Positions 1 through 13,437 are shown, counted from the first letter of the stretch. The stretch: DNA of 64,000 nucleotides from Haloechinothrix halophila YIM 93223 (GCF_000504245.1 NZ_KI632509.1:3809502-3873501), one strand, 5' to 3'. Notes: generated by a model not told the origin, from the sequence alone. Numbers and translations: made by a program.

Positions 1-1021
1 CGAGCTTGCGGCCGAGGCCCATGGCCAGCATCTCCAGCCTGCCCATCAGCTGCTCGAAGTCAGCGGGCAGCAGCGCCTGCTTCCCGTCGCACAGCGCCGA
101 TTCCGGCTGGCCGTGGACATCGACGAGCAGGGCGTCCGCGCCAGCCGCCACCGCCGCCATGGCGACCGGTTCGACCAGCGACGGGATGCCCGCCGAGTGG
201 CTCGGGTCGACCATCACCGGCAGATGCGTGCGCTGTTTGAACAGCGCGACCGCCGAGATGTCGAGGGTGAAGCGGGTCGCGGACTCGAACGTGCGGATGC
301 CCCGCTCGCACAGCACGACCTGGTCGTTGCCCTGGCACAGGATGTATTCGGCCGCGGCGAGCACTTCGTCGACCGTGCAGCCGAAGCCGCGCTTGAGCAC
401 CACCGGCTTGCCGGCCGCGCCCGCCTCCCGCAGCAGCTCGAAGTTCTGCATGTTGCGCGCGCCGATCTGCAGGCCGTCGGCGACCGCCGCGACCTCGGTG
501 ACATGCCGTGGGTCGAGCACCTCGGTCAGAATTGGCAGCCCGCTGCGCTCGCGGGCCTCATCCAGCATCGCGAGGCCTTCCCACCACAGGCCCTGGAAGT
601 CATAGGGAGACGTGCGCGGCTTGAACGCGCCGCCGCGCATCCCGACCGCGCCCGCGGCCCGGACCACGCCGACGGTGTCGTGCAATTGCTCGCTGGTCTC
701 GACCGCGCACGGGCCCGCGAAGACCGAGATGGCCCCGTCGCCGATGTCGGCGGGTCCGATCTGGACGATCGTGCCCTCGGGGCGGATGTCGGAGTGGCCG
801 TAGCGGCTCTTGCCCGTCGTCGGGACCACCGCCAGCGGCTCGGGCAGGTGCGCTGGGCGGGCGTGGGCTGGTCCGTCGCCGGTGGCCAGGATGGTGGGCG
901 TGGCGCCGAACCGGAGCGGGGTGGCGGTGCCGCCCGCCGACGTGAGGTACTCGACCCAGCCGGCGACATCGGACGCGCCGACGGCGGGAGCGAAAACGTG
1001 GACTCGTTCGTGACCGGACAT
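1..1021 (-). CDS. aroF: 3-deoxy-7-phosphoheptulonate (DAHP) synthase, 3' end outside window
   Basis: About 340 codons are visible and the reading frame stays open to the left edge, so the C-terminus is missing. The translation shows FAGPCAVET near residue 100, then RGGAFKPRTSPYDFQG, VVLKRGFG and LVDVHGQPESALCDGKQAL, which are signatures of the class I-beta (Bacillus AroA-like, single-domain) DAHP synthases. The enzyme condenses phosphoenolpyruvate and erythrose 4-phosphate, the first step of the shikimate pathway. The ATG at 1021 gives MSGHERVHVF and lies about 110 nt after the upstream ligase gene. Its position at the end of a pap operon suggests a dedicated isozyme that boosts chorismate supply, as DAHP synthases do in chloramphenicol-type clusters. 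The family call is firm; the pathway role is inferred from context. Confidence 0.9.
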   Translation of the reverse strand, partial: MSGHERVHVFAPAVGASDVAGWVEYLTSAGGTATPLRFGATPTILATGDGPAHARPAHLPEPLAVVPTTGKSRYGHSDIRPEGTIVQIGPADIGDGAISVFAGPCAVETSEQLHDTVGVVRAAGAVGMRGGAFKPRTSPYDFQGLWWEGLAMLDEARERSGLPILTEVLDPRHVTEVAAVADGLQIGARNMQNFELLREAGAAGKPVVLKRGFGCTVDEVLAAAEYILCQGNDQVVLCERGIRTFESATRFTLDISAVALFKQRTHLPVMVDPSHSAGIPSLVEPVAMAAVAAGADALLVDVHGQPESALCDGKQALLPADFEQLMGRLEMLAMGLGRKL

Positions 1022-1134
1022 GACAGGTCCGCCTTTCGGGTATGCGATCGGAAAGGTCTGCGAATGGCGGTGCCGGCCGCGCTGTCGAGCGCACGGCCGG
1101 CACCGGCGGGTGTAGTGAGTTCGTCGCGGTGGCG

Positions 1135-2807
1135 CTAGATCAGACCGGTGTGGGCCAGGTCCACGCCGTCGGCACCTCGCAGATACGTGCCGAGGTCGGC
1201 GTACTTCTCCCGCAGCTGCCGCTTGAGGACCTTGCCGGTGACACCCACTGGGAAGTCCGCATCGGTACGGGCGATCTCCAGGACGTCGATCGCGGGATGC
1301 CCGGCTGCCCGCAGTGCCTCGTTGGACCGCGCGAGCAGCTTGTCGCCCTCGGCGACCGCCGAGCCGACGGTCACCACGGCGACCGGAGCTACCCGTCCGT
1401 CGATCCTGCCCGCGATGACGGCGCAGTCCACCACGTCAGCGACGTCGGACAGCAGCACTTCCTCCATGAACACCGTGTAGCCGGTGCCGGATGCCGTCTC
1501 AACCGCGTCGGCGGTGCGATCGACAAGGAAGTAGTCGCCGTTGTCGTCCCGGTAGGCGTTGTCGCCGGTGAGCCAATAGCCGGAGAGCCGGAACCGGTAG
1601 GACAAATCGGAGTTGTTCCAGTAGCCGGGGGTGATCGCCGGTCCCTTCGCGGCGAGCAGCCCGACCTCGTTGGCCTCGGCCTCCGTGCCGTCCTTGCGTA
1701 GCACGGTCACCTCAGCGACACCGACCGGCTTGCCCGCGCACCGGTCGTTGCGTTCGCTGGTCAGCTGACGCACCTTCAGCAGCACGCCCCAGCCGAGCTC
1801 GGTGGTGCCGAGCCGGTCGAGGAACGCGGCGGGCGGCTTGTCCGCCGACCGCCTGCCGAGGATGTTCTTGATGTGCGCCTCGTGCACCGCGTCGCCGATG
1901 GAGACCCAGGCGTCGACCGAGTCCAGCGCGCCGTCCGGCAGGTCAAGCGTGGCCATCTCGGAGTAGGCGTGGGCGAACGACATGACGGCCGTCGGCCGCT
2001 GCTCCCGCACCGCAGCGGCGAGTTCCGCGCCCGGCCGGTCGAAGGCGGCGATGGTCGGTGAACCGGACAACACCGCGTAGACGGTGTAGGCGATGCAGCC
2101 GAGGTGCGACTGCGGGAGGCTGGTCATCATCACCGCGCCGGGCGTTTCCTTGTGGTCGACCAGCCGGAACTGCGGACCCGCGACGATCGACCGGTGGTTG
2201 TGCACCGTTGGCTTCGGGACACCGGTGGTGCCGGAGGAATGCAGGATCACCACCGGGTCCTCGGATACGTGCCGGAACCGCGCGGTATCAGGCAGCTGGG
2301 CAGGCGGTGGGGCCGGTAGCTCCTCGACGGCCTGCACGAAGCGCAGGTCACTCAGCTCGCCGACGGCGTCGCCGAGCCTGCCCAGCCGCTCGCGGTCGGC
2401 GTACAGTCCCACCGGACCGGTTTGGGTCAGCAGCGACAGTGCGATCTCGCGGGGCGCGTTGCTGTTGATGAGCACCGCGACCGCGCCGATTTGTGCCAGC
2501 GCGTAGAAGTGCACCGAGTAGGAGAAGGAGTCCTCGAAGAAGACGGCGACCCGGTCACGCGGGCCGACACCCTGCTCGATGTACCACGCCGACCAGCTCT
2601 GCGCGAGGTGGTCGATGTCGTGCAGGCTCAGCTCGTGCATCGGCGTACCGTCGGTGCCGATGACGGGCCGGGTGGGGCGTACGAACGGGATCTCCGGGTG
2701 TGGGTTGGCCGCGATGGCCGAGGGGAGCAGGTTGCCGCCGCCGACGGACATGTCGGCCGCGAGCGCGGCCCTGTCCTGCGGGGACAGCACGGTGGGGGCG
2801 AACGAAC

Positions 2808-2811
<4 letters not shown>
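1135..2811 (-). CDS. AMP-forming acyl/aryl/aminoacyl ligase (ANL superfamily)
   Basis: A 558-residue adenylate-forming enzyme. The ATP-binding loop HSSGTTGVPKPT is near residue 190, an LGTTELGW core (A5 type) follows, the hinge region YWLTGDN lies near 415, and the C-terminal catalytic lysine is in VTGKVLKRQLRE near 527. The hinge and the glycine-rich stretch after it are somewhat divergent from NRPS adenylation domains, and no carrier-protein domain is attached, so it is a stand-alone ligase or acyl-CoA synthetase. The start ATG at 2811 overlaps the TGA of papC (ATGA), so the two are translationally coupled; a longer frame upstream is an artefact of the overlap. It probably activates a carboxylic acid, possibly the 4-aminophenyl product or its partner acid. 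The substrate cannot be read from sequence. Confidence 0.82.
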
Positions 2812-6171
<3,360 letters not shown>

Positions 6172-6179
6172 GGTGCTCC

Positions 6180-6848
6180 TCAGCTGAAGTCGAGCTCGCC
6201 GGTGCGGGAGCGTTTGAGTTCGCAGAACGTCGGGTGCGCCGCGAGTTCACGCGCGGCGTCGAACAGCCGGGCGGCCTGCTCCCCACGCGGAATCGCGGTG
6301 AACACCGGGCCGAAGAAGCCGCCGCCGTCGAGGTGGATGGCCGGTGTGCCGAGCTCCTCGCCGACCACGTCGATGCCGCGCTGGTGGCTGGCCCGCAGCG
6401 CATCGTCGAACTCGGTCGACTTCGCCGCGCCCGCCAAGTGCGCGGGTAGGTTCAGTTCGGCGAGCGCGTCGTCGATCACCGAGGGGAAGTCCTTGTTGCC
6501 ACCGTCGTGGATCCGGGTGCCCAGCGCGGTGTACAGGTCGCCGAGGATGTCCTCACCGGCGTGCGCCGCGACGGCCATGGCCACCCGTACGGGACCCCAC
6601 GCCCGGTCGCAGAACTCCCGGTACCACGGCTCGATCTCGCGGTGTTCGTTGAGCACCGCGAGGCTCATCACCTTGAACCGCAGGTCGATCTCGCGCAGTC
6701 GTTCGACCTCGACGATCCACCGCGAGGTGATCCAGGCGAACGGGCACGCGGGGTCGAAGTAGAAGTCGACCCGCGTGGAGGCCCGCGTGGAGGTCGTGCT
6801 TGCCGTCATCTCCGCCAGCTCCTGTCGTTGTTTCGTGGGGGTGGTCAT
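6180..6848 (-). CDS. Mycothiol-dependent nitroreductase-like DsbA-fold protein (Rv2466c family)
   Basis: A 222-residue thioredoxin-fold protein of the DsbA/FrnE group. [18 protein letters not shown] near the N-terminus is the family's active-site helix, with one cysteine (CPFA rather than CxxC), followed by [20 protein letters not shown], typical of the actinobacterial Rv2466c family that uses mycothiol. The ATG at 6848 overlaps the upstream aminotransferase stop (ATGA); an internal ATG at 6809 would give the length more usual for the family. Inside a p-aminophenyl pathway it could act on an N-oxidised or disulfide intermediate, or supply redox protection. That role is speculation; the fold and family are well supported. 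Confidence 0.8.
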   Translation of the reverse strand: MTTPTKQRQELAEMTASTTSTRASTRVDFYFDPACPFAWITSRWIVEVERLREIDLRFKVMSLAVLNEHREIEPWYREFCDRAWGPVRVAMAVAAHAGEDILGDLYTALGTRIHDGGNKDFPSVIDDALAELNLPAHLAGAAKSTEFDDALRASHQRGIDVVGEELGTPAIHLDGGGFFGPVFTAIPRGEQAARLFDAARELAAHPTFCELKRSRTGELDFS

Positions 6849-8070
6849 GGGTGGGTCACCGGCCCTCGCGCTTCGCGGCCGATGACGCCGGCGAGCCTGC
6901 GAACGCCTTCGGCGATCTCGGCCGGTTCCGGGTACGAAAAGGACAGTCGCATGTGGTCGCGCCCCGACCCGTCGGCGTAAAAGCCCGTGCCGGGGACATA
7001 GGCCACGCCGGCGTCGATCGCCCGCGAGATCATCCGCTTGGCGTCCGTTCCCGGCGGCAGGCCGAGCCAGATGAAGAATCCGCCGTCCGGGGCGGTGAAC
7101 CGGCAGCCATCCGGCAGCTCCGCGGCCATCGCGGACAGCATCGCCGCGCGGCGATCCCAGTACAGCTCGCGGAGCGCCTTGACGTGATCGAGCCATGGTT
7201 CCTCGGACAGGTACCGCGCGACGGTCAGCTGGCTGAGCGCGGAGTGGCACAACAGCGCCGACTCGGCCGCGCGGACCAGCTGATCTCGCAACGCGGGCGG
7301 GGCGAGCGCCCAGCCGACGCGCAGTCCCGGCGACAGGATCTTGGAGAACGACCCGAGATAGAGCACATCCGGGTGCCGGGCGCGGATCGGCGCGAGGTGT
7401 TCGCCCTCCAGCCGGAGCAGGCCGTACGGGTTGTCCTCCACCACGAGCACCCCGGCGCGGCGGGCCAGCTCGGCCACGTCGTCCCGGCGCGGGCCGCTGA
7501 GCGTGCTACCCGACGGGTGCCGAACGTCGGCACGGTGTAGAGCAGCTTCACCCGCCGTCCCGCAGCGGCCTGCTCGGCCAGAATCCCGGCCAGCGCGTCC
7601 GGTCGCATGCCGTCGTCGTCACCGGGGACGTGGACCACGTTCGCCTGATACGAGGCGAACGTGGTCAGCGCTCCGACATACGCCGGGGACTCGACAAGCA
7701 CGACGTCGCCCGGATCGATGATGAGCTTCGCGACGAGGTCCAGTGCCTGCTGCGAGCCGACGGTCACCACCACGTCGTCCGGGTCGGCGGTGATGCCTTC
7801 GACGCCCATTACGTCGCGGATCTGTTCCCGCAACCTCGGCTCGCCCTGTCCTGGCCCGTACTGCAGTGCCTGGCTGCCGTGATCGGCAAGGACCTTGCCG
7901 ATCAGCGCGCTGAGCAGCTGGGTCGGCAGCGCTTGCGGGGCAGGCATGCCGCCTGCCAGTGAGACCACCTCCGGCCGGGCGGCGACCGCGAACAGGCCAC
8001 GGATCTCCGAGGCCACCATCGCGCTGGCTCGTTCGGCGAGCAGTCCGCCCGCCGCTGGTAAGGCTTCCAT
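6845..8070 (-). pseudogene. Class I/II aminotransferase (MocR/2-aminoadipate type) split by a -1 frameshift
   Basis: Two adjacent reading frames together give a full PLP aminotransferase of about 408 residues. The first part runs from MEALPAAGGLLAERASAMVA through VVTVGSQQALDLVAKLI to LLYTVPTFG; the second continues with [37 protein letters not shown] (PLP lysine) and the conserved C-terminus. The frame breaks between 7518 and 7519: adding one base restores TFGNPSG, the NP(S/T)G substrate-binding motif. The ATG at 8070 has a good AGGAG site, and the stop overlaps the next gene (ATGA). Expected role is transamination of 4-aminophenylpyruvate to p-aminophenylalanine. Either a genuine recent mutation or a one-base sequencing error; nothing else in the gene is decayed. 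Confidence 0.85.
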
Positions 8071-8119
8071 CGGATTTCTCCTCGCAGATTGTTCATCGCT
8101 GTTGCCTGCCAGCGCGGCG

Positions 8120-9205
8120 TTACCGCGCGTCGCGGTAGGCGGCGCAGATGCCGAGAAACGCGTCGTTGGCGTGCGGAGTCGCGATGGACATCCGCACGCC
8201 CTCGCCGTCGAAAGCGCGCACCAGCAGCCCTCCCGCCGCGCATGCCTCGGCCAGACCGACCGCTTCCGGCGTGCGCAGCCACAGGAAGTTGGCCTCGCTC
8301 CGCGCGACTCGCCAGCCCTGCTCGAGCAGCGCCGAGCGCACTCGGTCGCGTTCCTTGACGGTGTGCTCGACGCGGCCAAGCAGTTCGTCCTCGGCCGCCA
8401 GTGAGGCGATCACCGCGGCCTGCGCGGGGCCGTTGACCGCGAAACCAAGCCGGGCCTTGCGCACCGCCGACACCACCCGCTCGTCCCCCGCCAGGTACCC
8501 GACCCGTAGCGCCGCGAGGCCGTACGCCTTGGAGAACGTCCTGAGCACTGCCACGTTGGGGCGTCCTGCGGCCACGTACAGGCCGTCGGGCACATCAGGG
8601 TCGCGTACGTACTCGCGGTATGCCTCGTCCAGCAGCACAAGGCAGTCGGCCGGAACCCGGTCCAGGAAGGCCGACAGTTCGTCGGCGTGTACCGGCACCC
8701 CTGTCGGGTTGTTCGGATTGCACACCAGGATCAACCGCGTGTTCGGGGTGATCGCCGCCGCCATCTCATCGAGGTCGTGGCCGCCGTCCTCGCGCAGTGG
8801 TACGGCCACCGGCCGCATCTCGGCCAGCGCGGCGATCGTGGGGTAGGCCTCGAACGATCGCCACGGATAGATCACCTCGCTGCCCGGCTCGCTGACGGCC
8901 GAGAACACCATCTGCGTGACGCCGACCGCTCCCGCGCCGACGACGACGTTGTCGGGACCGACGCCGAGCCACCGGGCGATCTCGCCGGTGACCTCGGTGC
9001 AGTGGTAATCCGGGTAGTAGTTCAGTTCGGTCGCCGCCCTGTGCACCGCTGCCAGCACCGATGGCAGCGGGCCTTCCGGCGACTCGTTGGCCGCCATCCG
9101 CTGCCCAACCCGCGGTGGGCCGGCTTTTCGCTCCGGAAGGGCGTCGATGGCGGCACGCATGCGTGGCGTCGTCATGGTGTCCTCCGCTGTGATCGCGTCG
9201 CTCAT
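8120..9205 (-). CDS. HisC/Pat-type aromatic aminotransferase
   Basis: A 361-residue fold-type I PLP enzyme of the histidinol-phosphate/aromatic aminotransferase family. Visible motifs are MAANESPEGPLPSV at the N-terminus, NYYPDYHC, VGAGAVGVTQMVF, VCNPNNPTG with DEAYREYV, and the PLP lysine in RTFSKAYGLAALRVGY; the C-terminus ends in VRMSIATPHANDAFL, where HisC has a phosphate/carboxylate-binding Arg. It starts at the ATG at 9205, overlapping the MFS stop (ATGA). In this operon it likely interconverts an aromatic or branched keto acid and amino acid, and could substitute for the frameshifted aminotransferase downstream. A duplicate hisC is possible but less likely in this context. Confidence 0.87.
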   Translation of the reverse strand: MSDAITAEDTMTTPRMRAAIDALPERKAGPPRVGQRMAANESPEGPLPSVLAAVHRAATELNYYPDYHCTEVTGEIARWLGVGPDNVVVGAGAVGVTQMVFSAVSEPGSEVIYPWRSFEAYPTIAALAEMRPVAVPLREDGGHDLDEMAAAITPNTRLILVCNPNNPTGVPVHADELSAFLDRVPADCLVLLDEAYREYVRDPDVPDGLYVAAGRPNVAVLRTFSKAYGLAALRVGYLAGDERVVSAVRKARLGFAVNGPAQAAVIASLAAEDELLGRVEHTVKERDRVRSALLEQGWRVARSEANFLWLRTPEAVGLAEACAAGGLLVRAFDGEGVRMSIATPHANDAFLGICAAYRDAR

Positions 9206-10515
9206 CGGGCCTCGGTGGGTTCTCGGGTGGGTTCGGCGGCATCGGCGGAGATGTCGGCTGGCGCCGGGTTGACGATGCCTGCGGTGGTCACCGTGCGTAG
9301 CACCAGCCGGTACTGCCACACGATGATCAGGCCGAACACCGCGTACAGACCCGCCATGCCCCAGGAGGGCAGTACCGAGCCGACGGTGATGCACAGCGCG
9401 GCGATCAGCTGTGCCAGCCGGATGTTCAGGTTGTGCACGGCCATGTAGCGGGTGCGGCTGTGGTCAGGGACCAGGTTGGCCAGCAGGGTCTGCTTGATCG
9501 GCACGCTCATGAGCTCGCCGACGGTGAAGACGAACCCGGCGACCATCAGCAGCCAGCCGGTGTTGCTCACCGCGAGCACCATGTACCCGCCGATGAACAG
9601 CCCTGTGCCGAGGTAGAGCCCGATCCGATCGGACACCTTCCGCAGCAGCACCGGCGCGAAGAGCGCCATGATCACGACCAGGATGGTGTTCTCGGCGCGC
9701 AGCACGCCGAGCATCTCGGGCCCGTCCACCCGCACGCTCCAGGTGCCCAGCGACAGCAGGTCCTGTTCTGGCAGGTCGGCGGCCAGCCGCACGCCGACGT
9801 AGTTGATCAGCTGGAACTCCACCGCGAGGGTCAGCGTCCCGGCCACCATCAGCTGGATGAACGTGCGGTCGCGCAGCACCTGGCGGTATCCGCTGACGAA
9901 CTCGCGCATCGGCGGCTTCGCGGCTTCGGTGCGTACCGTTTCCGGTTTCGTCTCCGCGATCCACAGCCACGTCGAGACCACCACCCCCGCCGACCCGACG
10001 GCTGCGATGACCAGCATGAGCACGAAGCGCCCGTCGTAGAGGACCGCGCCGAGCATCGCCCCGGTGGCCAGCGCCAAGTTCACGGCCCAGAAGTTGACCG
10101 TGTACACCTGCTTGCGGATCTCCGGCGTCGTGATGTCCACGATCAGCGAGTCGTGCGCTGGCAGCGCGAGACTGGCGGCGAACTTGTTCACCACGTAGGC
10201 CAGATAGACCACCAGGGGGCTGGCCAGCAGCGACGACTCGCCGAACACCATCACGACGAAGGTGACGACCACCGCCGATTCACCGGCCAGCAGCGTGACC
10301 CGGCGGCCCCTGCTGTCGGCGACATGCCCGCCGATGAGCATGCCGACCACGCCGAGCGAGACCACCGCGACCATCAGGACCCCGGCAAGCGCGACCGAGT
10401 ACTCCAGCGCGAGGTAGATCGCCATGAACGTGGTGATCATGGAGTCGGCGAACCGGTTGACGAAGCCAACGCCGATACGCAGGCGCAGGGCGGGAGACAA
10501 CGAGAAGAACGTCAT
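9202..10515 (-). CDS. MFS transporter (drug:H+ antiporter-like)
   Basis: A 437-residue integral membrane protein with about twelve hydrophobic segments. The loop 2-3 motif GGHVADSRGRRVTLL is the MFS signature A (GxxxDRxGRR), and a second DRIGLYLGTGLF-like repeat lies in the second half. The C-terminal tail is polar and charged. It is coupled by ATGA overlaps to the ATP-grasp gene upstream and the aminotransferase downstream, so it is part of the operon. The natural inference is export of, or self-protection from, the operon's product. Substrate is unknown. Confidence 0.88.
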   Translation of the reverse strand: MTFFSLSPALRLRIGVGFVNRFADSMITTFMAIYLALEYSVALAGVLMVAVVSLGVVGMLIGGHVADSRGRRVTLLAGESAVVVTFVVMVFGESSLLASPLVVYLAYVVNKFAASLALPAHDSLIVDITTPEIRKQVYTVNFWAVNLALATGAMLGAVLYDGRFVLMLVIAAVGSAGVVVSTWLWIAETKPETVRTEAAKPPMREFVSGYRQVLRDRTFIQLMVAGTLTLAVEFQLINYVGVRLAADLPEQDLLSLGTWSVRVDGPEMLGVLRAENTILVVIMALFAPVLLRKVSDRIGLYLGTGLFIGGYMVLAVSNTGWLLMVAGFVFTVGELMSVPIKQTLLANLVPDHSRTRYMAVHNLNIRLAQLIAALCITVGSVLPSWGMAGLYAVFGLIIVWQYRLVLRTVTTAGIVNPAPADISADAAEPTREPTEAR

Positions 10516-11783
10516 GCCACTACCTCCGCGATATCGCTCGATTCCCCGGGCTCCGCTGCGGGGCTGACCCGGACGTCGAGCAGGTCCTCGACCTCGGCGA
10601 GCCGTGCCGCGGTCTGCGCGACCGACGTGCCGCTGACCACGACGAAGCCGTGCCGTGTCCGCCAGTCCACGGTTTCCGGGATGGTGTCGCCGACGGCGAA
10701 CGGCATGCTCAGCTCGCTGACGTAGGGCAGCGCGCGGATCTCGGTGAGCCCGCCGATCGCCTCGATGACTCCGGTCGGCAGCTGGAAGTAACCGATCCGC
10801 GCCGCGCCGGCGCCAGGATCACTCGGTGTCGGGGGGCGACCGGCCAACGCGGCGAGGACGGCGCGCTCCATGTCCAGCCCGGTGGCCAGGTGCACCAGCT
10901 GCGGAATCTTGTCACCGGCCAGCCTGGCCTGCGATTCGATGATGCGCGGGCCAGCGGGGGTCATTCTGATCTCGGTGTGCGCCGGCCCGGTCTGATACCC
11001 GCTGAGCTCGAGCATCGTCACGGTCAGTGCGCCCAGTTGCGCGGTACTGTCGCCTTCCGGCTCCGGATGCACGTGTCCCGTCTCGACGAACAGCGGCGGT
11101 GCGCCGAGCAGCTTGCGGGTCACGCCGATCACGTGGTGCCTGCCACGCACGCTCACCGTCTCCACGCTGAACTCCGGTCCGGTGAGGAATTCCTCCACCA
11201 GGACCGGCCCGTCATAGTCGTACGACGTCAGCAGCGCGCCCCACTCGTCGAGCTGTGCGGGGTCGTCGAGCAGCAACACTCCTCGGCTGCCGGAAAGGTC
11301 GGTCGGCTTCACCACGACCGGGAGTTCGACGTCGCCGAGCAGCTCGGCGACGTCTCGCCAGTGTGTGGCGTGCGCGAACCGCACCGGCGACACGTCATGC
11401 TTGGCGAGCATCTCGCGCAGCGCGAACTTGTCGTTGAGCACCGCGATCGACGACGCCGGGTTCGCCGCGAGCCCCAGTTCCTCGGCCAGCCGCGACGGGC
11501 CGAGCATGCTCTCCTCCTGACCGACGTGGTACACGACATCGGCGTCGAAGTCGGCCACCGCCGTGCGGATCGCCGCCGACAGCGCCGCCTCGTCGTTGAA
11601 GTCGGTGAGGGCGAACCCGTCGGCGAGCTCGGCTGCTTCGGCCAGGTAGGCATCGGCGGGAGCACCCGCACCGAAGATGCTTTCCGCCACCGCCCGGTCC
11701 CAGATGGCGTGGATCCGCATGCCTTCGGACTTGGCAGCGGTCAAATACCGGTGGTAAGGCATGATCATCACGACGTTCTTCAT
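10512..11783 (-). CDS. ATP-grasp carboxylate-amine ligase 1
   Basis: A 423-residue ATP-grasp protein. ATP-binding lysine and Gly-rich loop: VVKPTDLSGSRGVLLLDD; then VLVEEFLTGPEFSVETVS, and the metal-binding C-lobe HTEIRMTPAGPRIIESQAR LAGDKIP. This layout resembles L-amino acid ligases (BacD, BL00235 type) and carbamoyl-phosphate-synthase-like ligases that join two amino acids through an acyl-phosphate. The ATG at 11783 (MKNVVMIMPYHRYL) overlaps the upstream stop (ATGA) and is preferred over an in-frame GTG nine bases upstream. The stop overlaps the MFS start. Likely forms an amide bond on the p-aminophenylalanine-derived unit; substrates unknown. Confidence 0.88.
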   Translation of the reverse strand: MKNVVMIMPYHRYLTAAKSEGMRIHAIWDRAVAESIFGAGAPADAYLAEAAELADGFALTDFNDEAALSAAIRTAVADFDADVVYHVGQEESMLGPSRLAEELGLAANPASSIAVLNDKFALREMLAKHDVSPVRFAHATHWRDVAELLGDVELPVVVKPTDLSGSRGVLLLDDPAQLDEWGALLTSYDYDGPVLVEEFLTGPEFSVETVSVRGRHHVIGVTRKLLGAPPLFVETGHVHPEPEGDSTAQLGALTVTMLELSGYQTGPAHTEIRMTPAGPRIIESQARLAGDKIPQLVHLATGLDMERAVLAALAGRPPTPSDPGAGAARIGYFQLPTGVIEAIGGLTEIRALPYVSELSMPFAVGDTIPETVDWRTRHGFVVVSGTSVAQTAARLAEVEDLLDVRVSPAAEPGESSDIAEVVA

Positions 11784-13138
11784 GCCGCACACTCCTTCGT
11801 CCCCTCATCGGCGGCAGTACCGGGAGCGCTGACCGCGATGGTGATCGCGGCGCGCACCCTGGCTTCCAATTCGTCGAGTTCCGCCGGGTTCGGCGCGTCG
11901 ATCAGCGCCGTCACCGCGCGGTCATCCGAGCTGCGCAACGGCCCGAGCCACGCGCCGCGCTCCTTGAGCACCAGCACCGCACGCAGCGTGGCCGGGTCAT
12001 CGGCGGCGCCCGGTTCGATCTCCGGCCACTGGCCGGCCTCACCAACCCACGTGGGCGTGATCCCAGGCCAGTCCACCCGTACGTCGTCGAGTACGCCGTG
12101 GTCAGCCTCGACGTAGACCTGGCGGGTGAAGCGGCGCGGGGCGGGATACTCGGTGGGCACGCCGAGCGCGATGTCGACGATGACCGGTTCCAGCGGCGCT
12201 CCGGTGGCCAGTTCGTACAGGACGCACAGGCCGTCGCCGGGGGTGCGCGCGGCGACCTCCATCAGCCGCGGCACGCCGTCCGCGTCAACGCGCCACTCCG
12301 CGTGCGTGATGCCGTCACGCATGTCCAGCCGCCGCAGCACCGCCTCGTTCGCGGCGAGCACCTGGCCCGCCGCTGTCCCGTCGGCTGGCACCGAATGGGC
12401 CAGCTCGACGAAGGCCTCACCGCCTGCCTCGTTGGTGTCCTTGCGGGTGACAGAGGCGAACAGGATCGTGCCGTCCTGCGTCAGCGTCTCCACCGAGTAC
12501 TCCTGCCCCCACACCCGGCTCTCGGCGAGCAACGTCTCGTGGCCCGGATACTCGGCCATGGCCACCCGCAGAGCCGACTCGTCCGGCACAGTGACCACAC
12601 CAGAGCTGGAATGCCTGCTCGCCGGCTTGAGCACCGCGGGATAGGACACCTCGCGGAGGTCGGTCGTGTCCCGGCCGCCAGCCGGGATCACCGTCGACGG
12701 TGGGCTGGCGTCCGGCAGATACCAGCGCTGCAGATACTTGCTGCGGCACACCCGGCTGGCGCGCAGTCCAGGGCCAGGTAACCCGAGCGCGTCGGCGAGC
12801 AGTCCGGTGGGCTCGACCATCGTCTCGCCCACCGCGTACGCGCCGACGATGCGATACCGGCGCTGCCAGTCGCGCGCCGCGGCGATCGCGCCCGCGTTGA
12901 ACGATCCCTCGTGGTCGGGACTGCCTGCCACGAAGGCGATCTCATCGGCCGCGGTGGCGGGGTGCCCCGGCTCGGCGAGGCTCGCCTCGGCATCGGCACG
13001 CCACCGGGCCGGGGTCGCCAGCAAGACCGTCAGCCCGCGACTGTGCAGCTCCGCGAGATAGCGGGGAGCCCGGCATATAGCGATGAACGAACCCGTGAGA
13101 ATAAATGCGTCCTGCTTTGCTCCAGCGGTGCTATTCAT
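11780..13138 (-). CDS. ATP-grasp carboxylate-amine ligase 2
   Basis: A 452-residue ATP-grasp protein and the first gene of the operon. It starts with AFILTGSFIAICRAPRYLAE (an N-terminal Rossmann-like lobe), then YPAVLKPASRHSSSGVVTV, LLAESRVWGQEYSVETLTQ and AEWRVDADGVPRLMEVAARTPGDG, the ATP and metal-binding elements. It is divergent from ligase 1, so it is not a recent duplicate. The ATG at 13138 follows GAGAGAAG at proper spacing; an in-frame extension to 13429 runs through a terminator region and is rejected. Two tandem ATP-grasp ligases suggest two successive amide bonds or two alternative partners. Substrates unknown. Confidence 0.86.
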   Translation of the reverse strand: MNSTAGAKQDAFILTGSFIAICRAPRYLAELHSRGLTVLLATPARWRADAEASLAEPGHPATAADEIAFVAGSPDHEGSFNAGAIAAARDWQRRYRIVGAYAVGETMVEPTGLLADALGLPGPGLRASRVCRSKYLQRWYLPDASPPSTVIPAGGRDTTDLREVSYPAVLKPASRHSSSGVVTVPDESALRVAMAEYPGHETLLAESRVWGQEYSVETLTQDGTILFASVTRKDTNEAGGEAFVELAHSVPADGTAAGQVLAANEAVLRRLDMRDGITHAEWRVDADGVPRLMEVAARTPGDGLCVLYELATGAPLEPVIVDIALGVPTEYPAPRRFTRQVYVEADHGVLDDVRVDWPGITPTWVGEAGQWPEIEPGAADDPATLRAVLVLKERGAWLGPLRSSDDRAVTALIDAPNPAELDELEARVRAAITIAVSAPGTAADEGTKECAA

Positions 13139-13437
13139 GCTTCTTCTCTCTTGTATCCAGGCCGGCCGAAGCACGTCATGAATGCCGGTTAAGCACACGA
13201 TGACGGCGATTCGAAATGGGGATAGAAGATACGATTCCTTGAGTGGCTTCACGGCTGTGCCGGCCCATCCTGCTGCGGGCACAGCGGTGCCACACGAAAA
13301 GCGTGACACTTCGCAAGCTGCGGAGTCAACACTTTTGGGCGATTTTTTTCCGAACACGTCTGCGACCATTTTTAACGCAGCATTGGGACCCGTCGCGGTG
13401 CGACGGGTCCCAATTCGTGTTTTCGACATTATCGTTA
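13139..13437. other. Promoter region of the pap/ATP-grasp operon
   Basis: This non-coding stretch is AT-richer than its flanks. It must hold the promoter for the minus-strand operon. The hexamer acactt occurs twice (13306-13311 and 13329-13334), 23 bp apart, within a broader imperfect match; this is one base off two helical turns, so it is only a weak candidate activator site. A T-run lies at 13343-13349. I see no ORF of credible quality here. Confidence 0.5.
13383..13413. terminator. Perfect 13-bp stem hairpin
   Basis: Stem arms 13383-13395 and 13401-13413 are exact reverse complements with a five-base loop. It sits 24 nt beyond the stop of the small HTH gene, on its downstream side, and just upstream of the pap operon promoter region. 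This fits a terminator insulating the two minus-strand transcription units. There is no strong U-tract directly after the stem. Confidence 0.75.

Noticed and set aside
11780-13429. N-terminal extension of ATP-grasp 2 to 13429
   Set aside because: Crosses the operon promoter region and the end of the hairpin; the ATG at 13138 has a better ribosome site.
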